DNA of 64,000 bases from Culex pipiens pallens (GCF_016801865.2 NC_068938.1:27107740-27171739); one strand, 5' to 3'; counted from the first letter of the stretch, positions 1 to 11,309 are shown. Numbers and translations: made by a program. The notes: generated by a model not told the origin, from the letters alone.

Positions 1-1316
1 CATATATTTTTTTAAAGATAAGAGCAAAAAATGTCTCAACAGATTCATTTTTAAACAAGATGAAAAAATAAGCTGATTAAAGAAAAAAATGTATTATTCA
101 TATTCAAATATTTTAGAAAAAAATGAACATTTTTCGAAAAATTCCGACTTGAAATGCCAACAACTTGAAAACAAAAGTGCATTGTGCATAAAATAAGTAA
201 AGTTATTTTCGATTGCACATTTCATTTCGCATCTAAAATGATGCTTGAAATTCCGCTTGACAATTTATTTGATTTAAAAAATTTAGTGCTTTTTGAAAAA
301 ATCCAAGTATAACTATTATTTATTATCTATAGTTAAATATCAAAAGTGAGATTTTATTTTTTCGTAAAACTTTTTTTTCTGAAAACTTCCTAGTCATAAC
401 TTGCAAAAAACACCAACTCGATAAGAAAGCATCTTCTTAAGGTACCTTTTTTCGATTTTTGAGTTTTAAGAAATCACGAATTACTTTTTATAAAGGGCCA
501 AATAATATGATGTAAGCCATTTTGATTTGTAAGTCCTGATTTATCGTGATTATACAACGTGAATTGAGAAGAAAAAGGATGAGAAAATTTCACACACATT
601 TTTATTTTTCGCATTGAAAATCAGATCAATGGTTTCCAAGAAATCATCGATAGAAAATTTAGGGTCAATTTGGAATAATTTAGGAAAAACTATTTTTTGT
701 CATTTTCATTCTTTGCCAGGCCATATCTCAGTAATCAAAGATAGGAACAAAAATGCTTTTCGAACAATTTTTTTTTTCAAGGTTGGAAAAAAAGTGACAC
801 AAACATTTTTGTTGAATAATTTATTCTAAAAATGACTATAACTCAAAAACCGATGTACTTAATCAATTTTTACGAAAATATTTTTCAATTTAGAATTCAA
901 TTTAACTTTTATGAATGCTTTTTTGAATATGTTTGTGTGCATTTTCAATAACAAAACATTGGAATTTCACGGCAATTTCCCGGTACTCTAAAATTTGCTT
1001 GAAATGAACGCAAAAATTTGATATTTGAGTAGTAATGTAAAGAAAAAAGTTACTTTAAGAATTAGCAATAGTTCAAGATGCAAAATATTACCCACACACA
1101 AAACATTACGTGCAATTTTTGTATGAGTTTACGAATGAAGATTCAGCTATCAAAATTCTACTGAGACTTAAGAAATTGAAATATCAAAATAATTGGCTGA
1201 AAATTCTAAAAAAAATCCATTTTGATTCTTCTTAATTAGAATTAGTAAAAAAGGTAATATAAAATTTTGACTGTTTTCGTTTCAGCAAAAAGGATATCAA
1301 CATTGATTATTTAGTA
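1..1316. other. AT-rich intergenic DNA, no gene seen
   Basis: Very AT-rich sequence with many A and T runs. The only frame of note is about 71 codons and has no recognisable domain. The wording resembles the degenerate repeat DNA found elsewhere in the window, but no termini could be delimited. Confidence 0.5.
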
Positions 1317-2073
1317 GAAGTTTAAAAAAGTTTTGAAAAAGTTTTGAAAAAGTTGGTCGTCGTTGATCATGGCCGTTCATGGTCACCCGCGACATACACG
1401 GACGACGAAACAAAGAGAAACGCAAAAAGTTACTTTTTCAAAACTTTTTTTTCGTGAAATCGCGATAACTCGTGATGTTTCTAAGCAAACCCCTTATGTC
1501 TATATATTAAAATTTTTGTAATTGTCTGCTCTACAACTTTGTAGAACATTGTTACACTCTAAAAAATAACCCTGCAAAGTTAGAAAAAACATGAAATTTT
1601 AAAATGAAAAATTTTGTTCTAAATGAAAAAATGACCCTTCTGGGTCAATGTCGATTCGAAAAGTACATTAAATTTCCCATAAAATGACATGTTCCAAAAA
1701 AAATTACAGTCGAGTAACGGAAAATGGGAGAATTTTTAAAACTTTTTTAGTGTTTTTTTCGATGAAAAATACGTTTTTTCGGAATTCTGAGTACGCCATC
1801 AAATCGAGCGTCTAATTTTACATAAAAGTCCCTTTGACACCAAATTTCTATCTCATCACCGTTTCAGGCTGCAAATTATTGAAAAACACCTCTTTTTTCG
1901 CATGTTCAAAAATGGAAGGGGTCGTACCGCCCCTCCGTCACGAGATATCGAAAAACGGACCTCGGATTCGTGATCAGGAACAAAAGTTACCCCTTAGGAC
2001 AAAGTTTCACGCAAATCGAAGAGGGGTCGGGGCAACTTTTCCCGATTTCATGTGAGTTGGTAGAGAATTACCC
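1317..2073 (+). mobile_element. Half copy of a palindromic (foldback) element
   Basis: This segment matches the spacer plus right arm of the complete palindromic element at 52,446-53,796. The shared landmarks are the GC-richer spacer beginning GGTCGTC and ending GGACGAC, and the terminal GTGAGTTGGTAGAGAATTAC followed by CC. The left arm is missing except for about 40 bp before the spacer, so the copy cannot fold on itself over its length. The 73-codon frame at 1,834-2,055 recurs in the other copy on both arms and is a repeat shadow, not a gene. Confidence 0.75.
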
Positions 2074-2076
2074 TAT

Positions 2077-2172
2077 TCGATTCTGTTATTTTTGGTACAG
2101 AAAAGTAGGCTTTTTCGTCGTTCAAGAATGACAGGAAAAGTAAGTAGTTTCACGACGGAATTGCAAAAACAT
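2077..2172 (+). repeat. Fragment of dispersed repeat family R
   Basis: About 95 bp with the landmark CTGTTATTTTTGGTA and a GGAATTGCAAAAA end. It is shared with 9,537-9,695 and with the 3' part of 59,800-60,240. It abuts the end of the half palindromic element. Confidence 0.6.
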
Positions 2173-2820
2173 TATTTCTATTCATTTAAATCATTATGAA
2201 TTTTCATCACGTTCTATTAAGCTTGTTCACGTTTTTTGTTCGCTTCATTTTACAGTGGTTTCAATTTAAATAGAAAATAGCTAAAACTGCTTTGCGTTTA
2301 ATTTCATAAAAATTCACATTTTATTATTCGTAGCTTCCTTCTCTTGGCAAATAATGTTAGAATATCAAATTACATCAAAATGAACTATAGTACAAATCAT
2401 AGTTGAAAGGAACTCCAAAACTCTATTAGGTTATAAGAATTACGATATTATGAATTGATTATTTACCAATAAAAACTAATTGAATTTGATTGAATTATTC
2501 GTAGCATGATATTATCAAAGCTAATTTCACTGTATATTTACAAAAGATGATCTAATTTTCGTAAAAGCTTCGAAAATGATATCTTAATATACCATGTATT
2601 TTTTTTTAATCATTTTGACAACTGGTTTAAAAATGCTTGTCTTGTGGTTTGTTTCAATTCAAAAATCAAAGTTTTAATACACTGAGGAGAAATTTTTTAA
2701 GTGATCAATCGAATTTCGCGATATTGACCAGATTTCACGGCAAAAAAAGCTAATTAAATAGATTAAGTGGCTTCCGCTAAATCGCAAAAAATCACTTGTC
2801 ACTTTGGCACTTTTTGTTTA
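2173..2820. other. AT-rich intergenic DNA, nothing recognised
   Basis: No frame, tRNA or clear repeat terminus was found in this AT-rich stretch. Confidence 0.45.
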
Positions 2821-3036
2821 AAAAAAAGAAGGCCGTTGCAAATATTTTTTCAAAGTTTATGTCGGCCTGAATAATCAGAACACAATTTTTTTTTCGAAAA
2901 ACTTCGCAATTTTTAATAAAATTAAAGTTTAACCAACCGAAAACCAGTTAAAAAACATTTTCCTGCGTTTATAATCATATTTAGCATGTTTGAACTCCTT
3001 TGAAAACATTTTAAATTTTCATGAAATACCAATGTA
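2821..3036 (+). repeat. Dispersed repeat interrupted by the next element
   Basis: Sequence from the GCCGTTGCAAATATTTTTTC region onward matches 28,700-28,930. The homology resumes after 4,381, so this is older repeat DNA split by the insertion of the TIR element at 3,038-4,381. Related short segments are seen near 13,040-13,090, 13,440-13,760 and 52,075-52,110. Confidence 0.65.
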
Positions 3037-3037
3037 C

Positions 3038-4381
3038 CCCGAGCATGGGTAAATAACAAGGGAAATGCGTATTAATACCATTCTCTGGTATCAATATCAA
3101 ATTTTGGTATTCCTGAACCCTTTAAAATTTGTCTTAAGGATTATGCAAGAGCAAAATGTGCTATCATACCAATTTAAGGTATTGTTTTGATATTGCAAAA
3201 TTGCAGAATTTGTCAATGGTCGAACACCACATTTTGGTATTCTTTTGGTATTACAGTATTTTATCAAATTCCTCTGAAACTATGGGAAAATTTTGACCAA
3301 TTTTGACAAAATAATTAATTTTGCGCTAAAATGATGTCTCAAAGCGAATGCTTTCATTGAAAACCGGAAATTTCAAACTTGATTTTAAACATTTTTGATA
3401 TACCCCCTAAAGAAATGACTTGAAATTGTGGAAAATTTTCTAAGTCAGGATGGCACATTTTGGTATTATTTTGGTATTGAAAGGTTTCATCAAATTCCTC
3501 TGAAACTATGGGAATTTTTTTTATAAATTTTGATGAGATAATTAATTTTGCGCTAAAATGACTTGAAACCCAAAAATGTTAAAGCTGATTTTCAAATTTT
3601 TTGATATACCCACTAAGATTTTTTTTTAAAAACGTTGAAATTTCTCTAAGTTGGGATAACCAAATACTTTGAAAAACGAGTTAATCGACAGATTATTGAA
3701 TTTTGGTGAATTTCAATCCAGTTTCATTTTAATAACACTTATTTTTCAATCTTGTTTTTTTTAGAATCTTCAAGAACTTCAAGCACAATCCGTTCATCAA
3801 TGAGAAATGTATTCGAATGTAGTGAAGAATATCACTAATAACAACATGGAATCATCAGGTGAGTAGATTTTTGCTGTTGCATATGAATAATTTCCGTTTT
3901 TTTACTAACTGCAACTGCTACACTAAAAATGGTATGAAAATACCAAATTTTGGTATTACTTGTTCAAATACCAGCGACCATAATGTGCTCTTGGTTGCCC
4001 AGTAATAGATGGTAAAATACCATGAAATCATACCAAAATCATGTATGTGAAAGACCACAGAAATACCAAAATATGATTTTCCAAGGGCGCGGGAATACCT
4101 AAAAATAAAACCATGGCAATACCAAGTTTTGGTATTCAAGCAATGTTCAAAAATCCAGGAGACCTGATTTTGGTATTGAAATGGTTTTATTTTGAGGTAT
4201 TATTTTACCCTTGGAATAACATGGTTTGGTATTGTTGTGCCCTTCCACATACAAGACTTTGGTATGATTTCATGGTATTTTACCATCTATTACTGGGCAA
4301 CCAAGGGCACATTTTGGTCCCTGTTATTTGCCTAAGTAATACCAAAATTTGGTATTTCCGTGTTATTTACCCCTGCTCGGG
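3038..4381. mobile_element. 1.3-kb non-autonomous TIR element rich in GGTATT motifs
   Basis: The left end reads CCCGAGCATGGGTAAATAAC. The right end is its inverted match, with CCCGAGCAGGGGTAAATAAC on the minus strand. About 20 copies of GGTATT or AATACC occur inside, often paired as a small palindrome, which resembles subterminal transposase-binding repeats. The last 440 bp (about 3,940-4,381) is itself an inverted repeat with arms of about 200 bp. No transposase frame is present; the 73- and 102-codon frames read through the palindrome. The flanks share only AC, so the TSD is very short and the superfamily is not assigned. An empty-site relative lies near 28,918. Confidence 0.75.
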
Positions 4382-4460
4382 ACAGTCCCACGAAAGTTTT
4401 TTTTTTTTTCGCGAAAAATAAAAATTCCGTCAAAACATCGATATTTTGAAAACTATTGAT
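4382..4460 (+). repeat. Continuation of the split dispersed repeat
   Basis: Resumes with ACAGTCCC and a TTGATTGGAA stretch that parallels 28,921-28,995. Confidence 0.55.
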
Positions 4461-4551
4461 TGGAACGCGTGTAAAATGCATTTTATAACCCTTTTTTGAT
4501 CCAAATTTTGAAACCTAGGCTTGTAATTTCAATTTTTTATTTTTTTATTTT

Positions 4552-4858
4552 GGAGCACTTTAAAGAATATGCATTTTGAGATAATTATACTATTTGCTTC
4601 TGATGACTGTTGAGTATATGCGGAATAGCCATTTTAAAATGTTATTTCCGACTGTAAACTATCGGCTCTGAACAAATAAACTTGTCATTGAATTCGATAT
4701 ATTGATTTTCTTCGAAAAAGTTGGAAATAACATTTTAAAATGGCTGTATCTCGAGAACTACATCAGCAAACTTTCTGAAACTTTGCCCAGAGATACTTGA
4801 CAGTCATATGAAGCAAAAAACATCATTATCTCGAAATGCATATTCTTTAAAGTGCTGA
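4552..4858. mobile_element. Foldback MITE-like element
   Basis: The ends are inverted matches: AGCACTTTAAAGAATATGCA on the left and its complement at 4,839-4,858. The pairing continues inward for roughly 100 bp per arm with mismatches. It has no coding capacity. Flanking duplications were not resolved. Confidence 0.65.
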
Positions 4859-4914
4859 AATTGAATAGGTTGTTTTGGGTTTCTTATTGAAAATCGGATG
4901 TAACATCTTAACGG

Positions 4915-5150
4915 TGTACATCAACCAGAGCTTTTGCACCCAAATTTTTGTTACAAACATTTTAGTATCTCCTAAACCACAGGAACTATCGATATAATTT
5001 TGTGTTCATCCCCTAAAGTACTGCCTACAAAATATTTTACAATAAAATTTTACTATTTTTACTATCGGATTTTTACAGGATTGGTTTCGTAAGTTTGACA
5101 ACTTTGAAATAAGAAGACAACAACTTCTTTGGTTACTGTGCACCCTTAAA
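4915..5150 (+). repeat. Dispersed repeat shared with 62,720-62,930
   Basis: Shared landmarks include ACATCAACCAGAGCTTT at the start and AATAAGAAGACAACAACT followed by GTGCACCCTTAAAA at the end. The two copies differ by many substitutions and small gaps. Confidence 0.65.
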
Positions 5151-5289
5151 AGGGCTGTATCTCGAAAACTACATCAGCGAATGTTTTATTTGTTGCTCAG
5201 AGGTGCCCTATGGTGTAAGGAACCGATAGACCCCAACATTGCGGATTGCATTTTTTTTCATAATAACGGTATTTTGAGCACCTTGCATT

Positions 5290-5361
5290 GGGTCTGGGGG
5301 GTGAGATTGGGTCATAAAAATTTCAGCATTTTTGTATGACCAAATGTCACCCCCCAGACCC
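5290..5361. repeat. 72-bp near-perfect hairpin
   Basis: GGGTCTGGGGGGTGA with a GGTCATA continuation pairs with TATGACC and TCACCCCCCAGACCC across an AT-rich loop of about 17 bp. It probably marks a MITE core or terminus. Confidence 0.7.
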
Positions 5362-7393
5362 CTGATGACGGTAACGTAAATATTCCTTTTTCATTCATTT
5401 TTGGCGCATGGTTTGAGTTTATTTTCCCTTGAGTATGGCTTATTTAAAAATTTAAAACTAGCTCAGTCTTTTAATTAATTTTGACCTCAGTCACACTAAC
5501 TAATGTATGTATTGGGTTTGCATTTTTTTACTTTTTTATTTTGGTAACAGATACGGTTCGAAAATTCATGATGTACATTAAATCAAAAAATATAAACATG
5601 GATGGAATAACAATGTTGATGATAACCCTTTTGTACAATTGTTAGGGCTATTTGTGAAAACCGCAATATTTCCTTTAAAACGTTTGCTCCACTTACTTTT
5701 ATTTTTGCAAAAATCTCGTTCTCGTTGCGTTATTTGGCACGATCGATCTATTTTCCGTCTCTTCACAAAGTCAGCTGACGTCCTCCTTCAAATCTACAAC
5801 ACCATATAACTCACTTCTACTAAATCCCAAAATTATAATCTTCTTTCGTCGATGCCGTCTCCGCCTCTGCAGCAGAAAGCCCGCTCCGACCCAAAAAAAA
5901 ACTTAAACGGCTTCTACAACTGCAGCATCATCATCATTATTGCATCGAAACAGCTGAGATTTTCCCTCGCCCTTCCTCCGGTTCAACCCACACACACACA
6001 CAAAACCCTAAACCGACTATCTATTTCAAATTTTCCGGCTTTTCTTTCTGATGATGAAGAAGCGTGGGGGAGTAGGAAAAACTGCCCGGAAAATCTCCGT
6101 TTAGCACGCGATCGATAGTTTTCACTGCCACTGCACAATCACACACCGCACACACACACTCCAATAATTCTCTGCTGTATGTGTGATTTTGTACGTGTGT
6201 ATGTGTCGAAATTTTCCGCACTTATGCACCAACCAATATCATATCCAGGGTCGTCGTCGTCGTCGGCGTTTTCATTCACAACCAGAGAGCCAACCAACTA
6301 GTCGTGCAATAACTCTTCGCTTAAACTGCACTGAATCATGTTCACTGAACTCATAAATCACGGCCAATTTCCTGTTGCAGTGCAAAACCCCCTTCCTCCG
6401 TCCCTCACTCTTCCTTCCAGCTGATTATCTCTCCAAAGTGGGGAGTTGGGTGGTGAGCGTGGGGGTATGGACGATTTTCCACGCGCCGTCCACCAGCGAA
6501 CAAGTGACAAGAGGAAAATTAATAATTCGCTCGCGATTGTAACGCCGATAGGCCGGGCTTCCTCGTCAGCCGGGTTGTCATCGGATCCGGTTCCTGATCA
6601 CTTCACCACGAGCAGAGAGCACTATGCCTTTAATCTGATTATGTTTTCATTATCGAATTAATTATTCACCTGGCCGGGATCGCTTGTCGGTGTCACCCGC
6701 ACTTCATTGTAGCAGGTCCCTGTTTTCCTCAGCACCCCCACTATTCCACAGCCTGTCCGGGAATGTCCAGGACCGGGACCCCCTGACAGCGATCTGTCTA
6801 TTAGCCTTCACAACTTTTCTGCACCTCGCCGTCCTGTAAAACTGTCCAGGTCCAGAAGGTCCTGAATTATTGACGACATCCACACTACCCTTCCAAGCCC
6901 GGATTCCACCGGAATTCCCTCCGATCCCGACGACGAAATATCCTTACGAAAAAAGCGCGCGACCTGGCCACCGCCGAACCGTTCGTCCCGAGTGAAGGCG
7001 CCAGCAGAACTGACCTGGCCCTCGAGCAGCCTCCGAGCGCGATTCCATCATACGGCGACCTGGACCCTGACGTCCCGAAAGGCCCCGAACGCGGATTCGG
7101 ACGGGCGCTCACGTGGACGTGGATTCGGGGTGGGCATGCGCCGTCCAGTGCCAAGTGGAGTGGAGTACCGAAATCCTGCTCCACACGAAGTAGGCGCGCG
7201 TAAACAACACACGCGTTGGCGAAACGGGAACTCACAGCAAGGATGCAGGTCACGAGCGAAGGAATGCGAAGTGGGCTGATGAGATACCGCAGTGAGCGAA
7301 TTCGGCTTCGGCTGAGTGACCGAAAGGGGCAGGGGTTTCTGTTAAATTTTAATTGTAATGTATCGTTCACTATCCAATTCAAATGTAATATTT
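5362..7393. other. Intergenic DNA with a GC-richer segment, no gene assigned
   Basis: From about 5,770 to 7,360 the base composition rises well above the surroundings. There are CA runs near 5,990 and 6,150 and a (GTC)n run at 6,251-6,266. Between 6,880 and 7,330 all frames are fairly open, including minus 6,885-7,382 and plus 6,992-7,279, as expected for GC-rich DNA. None shows a known domain, and the openness is shared between strands. It could be a non-coding first exon or promoter region of a gene outside the window, or a decayed retroelement. Confidence 0.35.
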
Positions 7394-7509
7394 ACAACAA
7401 CCACCAACAAACCACAACCAAACACCCCCCCCCCCCACCCCCCCCCCCCCCCCCCCCACCCACCCCCCACCCCCCACCACCCCCCCCCCCCCCAACCCCC
7501 CCCCCCCCC

Positions 7510-7545
<36 letters not shown>

Positions 7546-7704
7546 ACCCACCACCCCCCCCCCCACACCACCCCCCCCCCCCCCCCCCCCCCCCCCCCAC
7601 CCCCCCCCCCCCCACCCCCCCACCCCACCCCCCCCCCCCACCCCCCCCCCCCCACCCCCCACCACCCCCCCCCCCACCGCACCCCCCACCCACCCCCCCC
7701 CCCC

Positions 7705-7779
<75 letters not shown>

Positions 7780-8814
7780 ACCCACACCCCCCCCCCCCCC
7801 CCCCACCCCCCCCCCCCCCACCCCCACCCCCCCCCCCCCCCCCCCCCCCCCCCCCACCCCCCCCCACCCCCCCCCCCCCCCCCCCCCCCCACACCCCCCA
7901 CCCCCCCCCCACCCCCCCCCACCCCCCACCCCCACCCCCCCCCCCCCCCCCCCCACCCCCCCCCCCCCCACCCCCCCCCCCCCCCCCCCCCCCCACCCCC
8001 CCCCCCCCCCCACCCGCCCCCCCCCCCCCCCGCCCCCCCCCCACACCCACACACCCACCCCAAACACCCCCACACCACACCCCCCCCCCCCCCCACCCCC
8101 CCCCACCCACCCCACCCCACCCCCCCCACCCCCCACCCCACCCACCCACCCCCAACCAACCCCCAACCCCACCCCCCCCCCCCCCACCCCACCACCCCCC
8201 CCCCCCACCCACCAACCCCCAAACCAACCCCCCCACCAACCCACAAAACCACACCACCCAACCACCCAACCCCACACACCAACCAAAAACAAAACCAACA
8301 AACCACCACCCCACCCCAAACCCCACACAACAAACCACCCCCAACCCCAAACCCCACCCACCACCACAAACCCACCACCCCACACCCCCCCCCACACAAC
8401 ACACCCCCACCCCCCACACCCACCACACACAACCACCACCAAAACCAAAACCCCACCACAAACCCACAAAACAAACACAACCCAAACACACCCACCAACA
8501 CAACCACACAACAACCCCACCAACACCCACACCCCCACCCCCACACCAAACACCACACACAAACAACACACACACAAAACACAAACCAAAAACCAAAACA
8601 ACAACACCCAACAACCACACCAAAACAACAACAAACAACCCACACCCACAACCCCCACCAACCACCCAAACACAACACCACACAACACAAAACAAAAACA
8701 AAAACAAAAACAAAAACAAAAACAAAAACAAAAACAACAACACACACAAAAACAAAAACAAAAAACAACAAACCAAAAACAAAACACCAAAAACAAAAAC
8801 CAAAACAAAAAACA
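7394..8814 (+). repeat. C/A-only low-complexity tract (poly-C grading into CA-mixed)
   Basis: There is no T in this stretch, and G occurs only at about 7,679, 8,016 and 8,032. The left part is long C runs broken by single A. From about 8,100 the share of A rises steadily, and the tract passes into (CAAAAA)n. The long proline-rich and glycine-rich frames that read through it on both strands are composition artefacts. Confidence 0.9.
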
Positions 8815-9523
8815 AAAACAAAAACAAAAACAAAAACAAAAACAAAAACAAAAACAAAAACAAAAACAAAAACAAAAACAAAAACAAAAACAAAAACAAA
8901 AACAAAAACAAAAACAAAAACAAAAACAAAAACAAAAACAAAAACAAAAACAAAAACAAAAACAAAAACAAAAACAAAAACAAAAACAAAAACAAAAACA
9001 AAAACAAAAACAAAAACAAAAACAAAAACAAAAACAAAAACAAAAACAAAAACAAAAACAAAAACAAAAACAAAAACAAAAACAAAAACAAAAACAAAAA
9101 CAAAAACAAAAACAAAAACAAAAACAAAAACAAAAACAAAAACAAAAACAAAAACAAAAACAAAAACAAAAACAAAAACAAAAACAAAAACAAAAACAAA
9201 AACAAAAACAAAAACAAAAACAAAAACAAAAACAAAAACAAAAACAAAAACAAAAACAAAAACAAAAACAAAAACAAAACAAAAACAAAAACAAAAACAA
9301 AAACAAAAACAAAAACAAAAACAAAAACAAAAACAAAAACAAAAACAAAAACAAAAACAAAAACAAAAACAAAAACAAAAACAAAAACAAAAACAAAAAC
9401 AAAAACAAAAACAAAAACAAAAACAAAAACAAAAACAAAAACAAAAACAAAAACAAAAACAAAAACAAAAACAAAAACAAAAACAAAAACAAAAACAAAA
9501 ACAAAAACAAAAACAAAAACAAA
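8815..9523 (+). repeat. (CAAAAA)n satellite, about 118 units
   Basis: Almost perfect 6-bp repeats with one 5-bp unit near 9,279 that shifts the phase. The same motif forms a second array at 42,738-43,890. Confidence 0.95.
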
Positions 9524-9536
9524 TTTATTACAAAAT

Positions 9537-9695
9537 TTTACTTCTCGATACTAGTGCTGAAATGTTCAGTTTTTCAGCATTCGTGTTGAAGGGTTTTAAT
9601 TTCCATTCTTTTATTTTTGGTAGAGAATAGTAGGCCGTTTCATCGCTCGAGAATGACATGAAAAGTAAGTTGTTTCACGATAGAATTGCATAATG
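9537..9695 (+). repeat. Fragment of dispersed repeat family R
   Basis: CTCGATACTAGTGCTGAAA, then TTATTTTTGGTAGAGAA and AGTAGGCCGTTTC, match 60,045-60,240. It lies directly after the (CAAAAA)n tract. Confidence 0.65.
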
Positions 9696-9780
9696 GTATT
9701 TGAAAAACGGCATTGTCAGATCACTAAGGCTAACTGTTAATTAAAACCAGCAACAAAACCAAGAAGTCATTTTTCAATTA

Positions 9781-9786
9781 TTTATT
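9781..9786 (-). terminator. Poly(A) signal of the minus-strand PYPV-repeat gene
   Basis: AATAAA on the minus strand, 30 nt past the TGA stop. The mirror-image gene has the same signal at a similar distance. Confidence 0.75.
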
Positions 9787-9815
9787 CCATCATCAACTTG
9801 AAACCCCTCCCCACT

Positions 9816-10414
9816 TCAAAACAGTCCCCAGTGCTTCTTCTGGTGATGCTCCTTGATGTGCACCGTCACCGGGACATGCTTCTCCACGAACACCGGCTTC
9901 TGGACATACACTGGAACGGGCTTCTCAACGTGAACTGCGTACGGCTTGGGCACTTCGACGTACTCCTTGTGGACAACCGGGACCTTCACCTCGACCGGGT
10001 ACGGCACGGGACGATCCACGTGGACGGCGACCTTCTTCTCGACGTACACCGGGACGTTCTTCTCCACCACCACCGGGACCTTCTTGACGATCTCGACCGG
10101 GTATGGCACCTTCACCGGAACGGCCACGTGCTTCTCGACCTCAACCGGGTACGGCACGGCCACGTTCTTGGTGATGATCTCCTTGTGGTGATAATCGACG
10201 ATCTGCTCGTGATGGTCGTTGAATCCGTTGAATCCGTCAAATCCGTGATGGTGATCGTCCAGCTCCCACAGACCTCGTTTGTCCTTCTTGGAGGAGTCGT
10301 CGACTGCCGCGCAGGAAGCGATGGCCAGGGCCATGGACAACACAATGAACGCCTGAGGAAAAATCTCTAATAATTATTTTGAACAAATATCAAGTAATTC
10401 TCACAAACCTTCAT
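9816..10414 (-). CDS. Secreted PYPV/VP-repeat structural protein, copy 1 (two exons)
   Basis: Exon 1 is only ATG AAG (10,414-10,409). A 56-nt intron (10,408-10,353, GT..CAG) leads to exon 2 (10,352-9,816), giving 180 residues. Residues 1-18 (MKAFIVLSMALAIASCAA) look like a signal peptide. A KKDKR stretch at 24-28 could be a processing site. A His/Gly/Asn/Phe-rich part (35-60) follows, then from about 65 to 165 a low-complexity run of V, P, K, E and Y built on PYPVEV, VPV and EKHV motifs. The end is HHQKKHWGLF. Such composition fits low-complexity insect cuticular proteins (CPLCP-like), so an extracellular role in cuticle or another secreted layer is inferred. A TATA box, splice sites and poly(A) signal agree on this strand. 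The 190-codon frame on plus is its antisense shadow. Copy 2 differs at residues 85 (P here) and 90 (I here). Confidence 0.88.
10353..10408 (-). other. 56-nt intron of PYPV-repeat gene copy 1
   Basis: On the minus strand it starts GTTTGTGAGA and ends TTTTTCCTCAG, in phase 0 after the second codon. The mirror copy has an intron of equal length with a GTAAGC donor. Confidence 0.85.
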
Positions 10415-10524
10415 GTTGAAAAGCCGTTGACAGACGATTTGAGCTGCGCTCCAGTGATTTTCGGACCGAACTGAGCCGATTTGATGACCACAAGCCAATG
10501 ATGATGATCTGGGCGGACGGAGCT

Positions 10525-10533
10525 GATTTTATA
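10525..10533 (-). promoter_or_regulatory. TATA box of PYPV-repeat gene copy 1
   Basis: TATAAAATC on the minus strand, about 110 nt before the ATG. An arthropod-type initiator candidate TCATTG lies about 34 nt downstream (10,501-10,496). The box and its surroundings are the same in copy 2. Confidence 0.65.
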
Positions 10534-10679
10534 CGATTTTGGGTTTTTGGACTTGGTCAAAGCCTCTTAATTGGTTGCACTTGCTTTTGCAGTGCGTTTT
10601 TCGATTTTGTAAACAGCCATGATTGCAGCAAATTGTTGTACTTTGTTTTGGTTTTCAATGCTACTTTTCTCCATTGCAT

Positions 10680-11050
10680 TTAGTTGACATAGTTTGAGGA
10701 AGGATTTTTTTTAAATTATTTTTTCTTTATTTTTTGTTTCAAGAGTTGATCATAACCTTGGTGTTTTTTTAATAAATCTCTAACTTTATAAATTATATAA
10801 TTCAATAAAGTTTTAAAACGCAAATTACAACAAAACTTCAAATCTCCTCGGAAATACTGATCAAGGCAAATTCAACAAACAAAGTTGGAAAAACTAGAAA
10901 ACTTGGTTAGTAAAGCATTTTTTGTATAATTGAACTAATTTATTAGTCTAAACTGATTGTTAGATTTGCCAAATTCCAGCGAGACATTTTAAATCTCCAT
11001 AAAAAATGAAACGGTACTAATCCAATTGTCAAACATCATCATTCATCAAT
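10680..11050. other. AT-rich spacer inside the duplicated arm
   Basis: No gene. The stretch aligns in inverted form with about 16,498-16,870 but with many substitutions and small gaps, so it was duplicated and has diverged. Confidence 0.6.
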
Positions 11051-11122
11051 TCCTCGATAGTATAGTGGTCAGTATCCCCGCCTGTCACGCGGGAGACCGG
11101 GGTTCGATTCCCCGTCGGGGAG
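11051..11122 (+). tRNA. tRNA-Asp (GTC), copy 1
   Basis: A complete 72-nt cloverleaf. The acceptor stem TCCTCGA pairs with TCGGGGA, the anticodon stem-loop is CCCGC-CTGTCAC-GCGGG, and the T-loop GGTTCGATTCC supplies box B. No intron and no encoded CCA. A T7 run at 11,128-11,134 would stop RNA polymerase III. The sequence is identical to copy 2 at 16,426-16,497. Confidence 0.97.
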
Positions 11123-11223
11123 GAATGTTTTTTTATAGCAATAATTTTAAAGTAGACACGCATGATAAAGTCAACTAGATTAAAAAAAAAACTCTATAAA
11201 TAGCAACAAAATATCGATTCAGT

Positions 11224-11296
11224 CGACCGTGACAGGACTCGAACCTGCAATCTTCGGATCCGAAGTCCGACGCCTTCTCCATTAGGCCACACGGCC
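11224..11296 (-). tRNA. tRNA-Arg (TCG), copy 1
   Basis: A 73-nt cloverleaf including the discriminator base. The anticodon arm is TCGGA-CTTCGGA-TCCGA and the T-loop is GGTTCGAGTCC. The second acceptor pair is a G-T wobble. A short T4 run follows about 13 nt downstream. It lies head to head with the tRNA-Asp gene's 3' side and is identical to copy 2 at 16,255-16,327. Confidence 0.96.
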
Positions 11297-11309
11297 ACTT
11301 GTGAAAACA

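Noticed and set aside
6885..7382. 165-codon minus frame and overlapping plus frames in GC-rich DNA
   Set aside because: Open in several frames at once, no recognisable domain, no splice or promoter support. A decayed retroelement could not be shown.
7216..9630. Very long open frames (up to 804 codons) of proline, threonine and lysine/glutamine repeats on plus, and glycine or Phe/Leu repeats on minus
   Set aside because: They are translations of the A/C-only tract and (CAAAAA)n, which lack stop codons in all frames. Several frames are open on both strands and no domain is present.
9798..10370. 190-codon plus-strand frame (and the 202-codon minus frame at 17,166-17,774)
   Set aside because: Antisense of the PYPV-repeat genes. 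The sense strand has the signal peptide, intron, TATA box and poly(A) signal.
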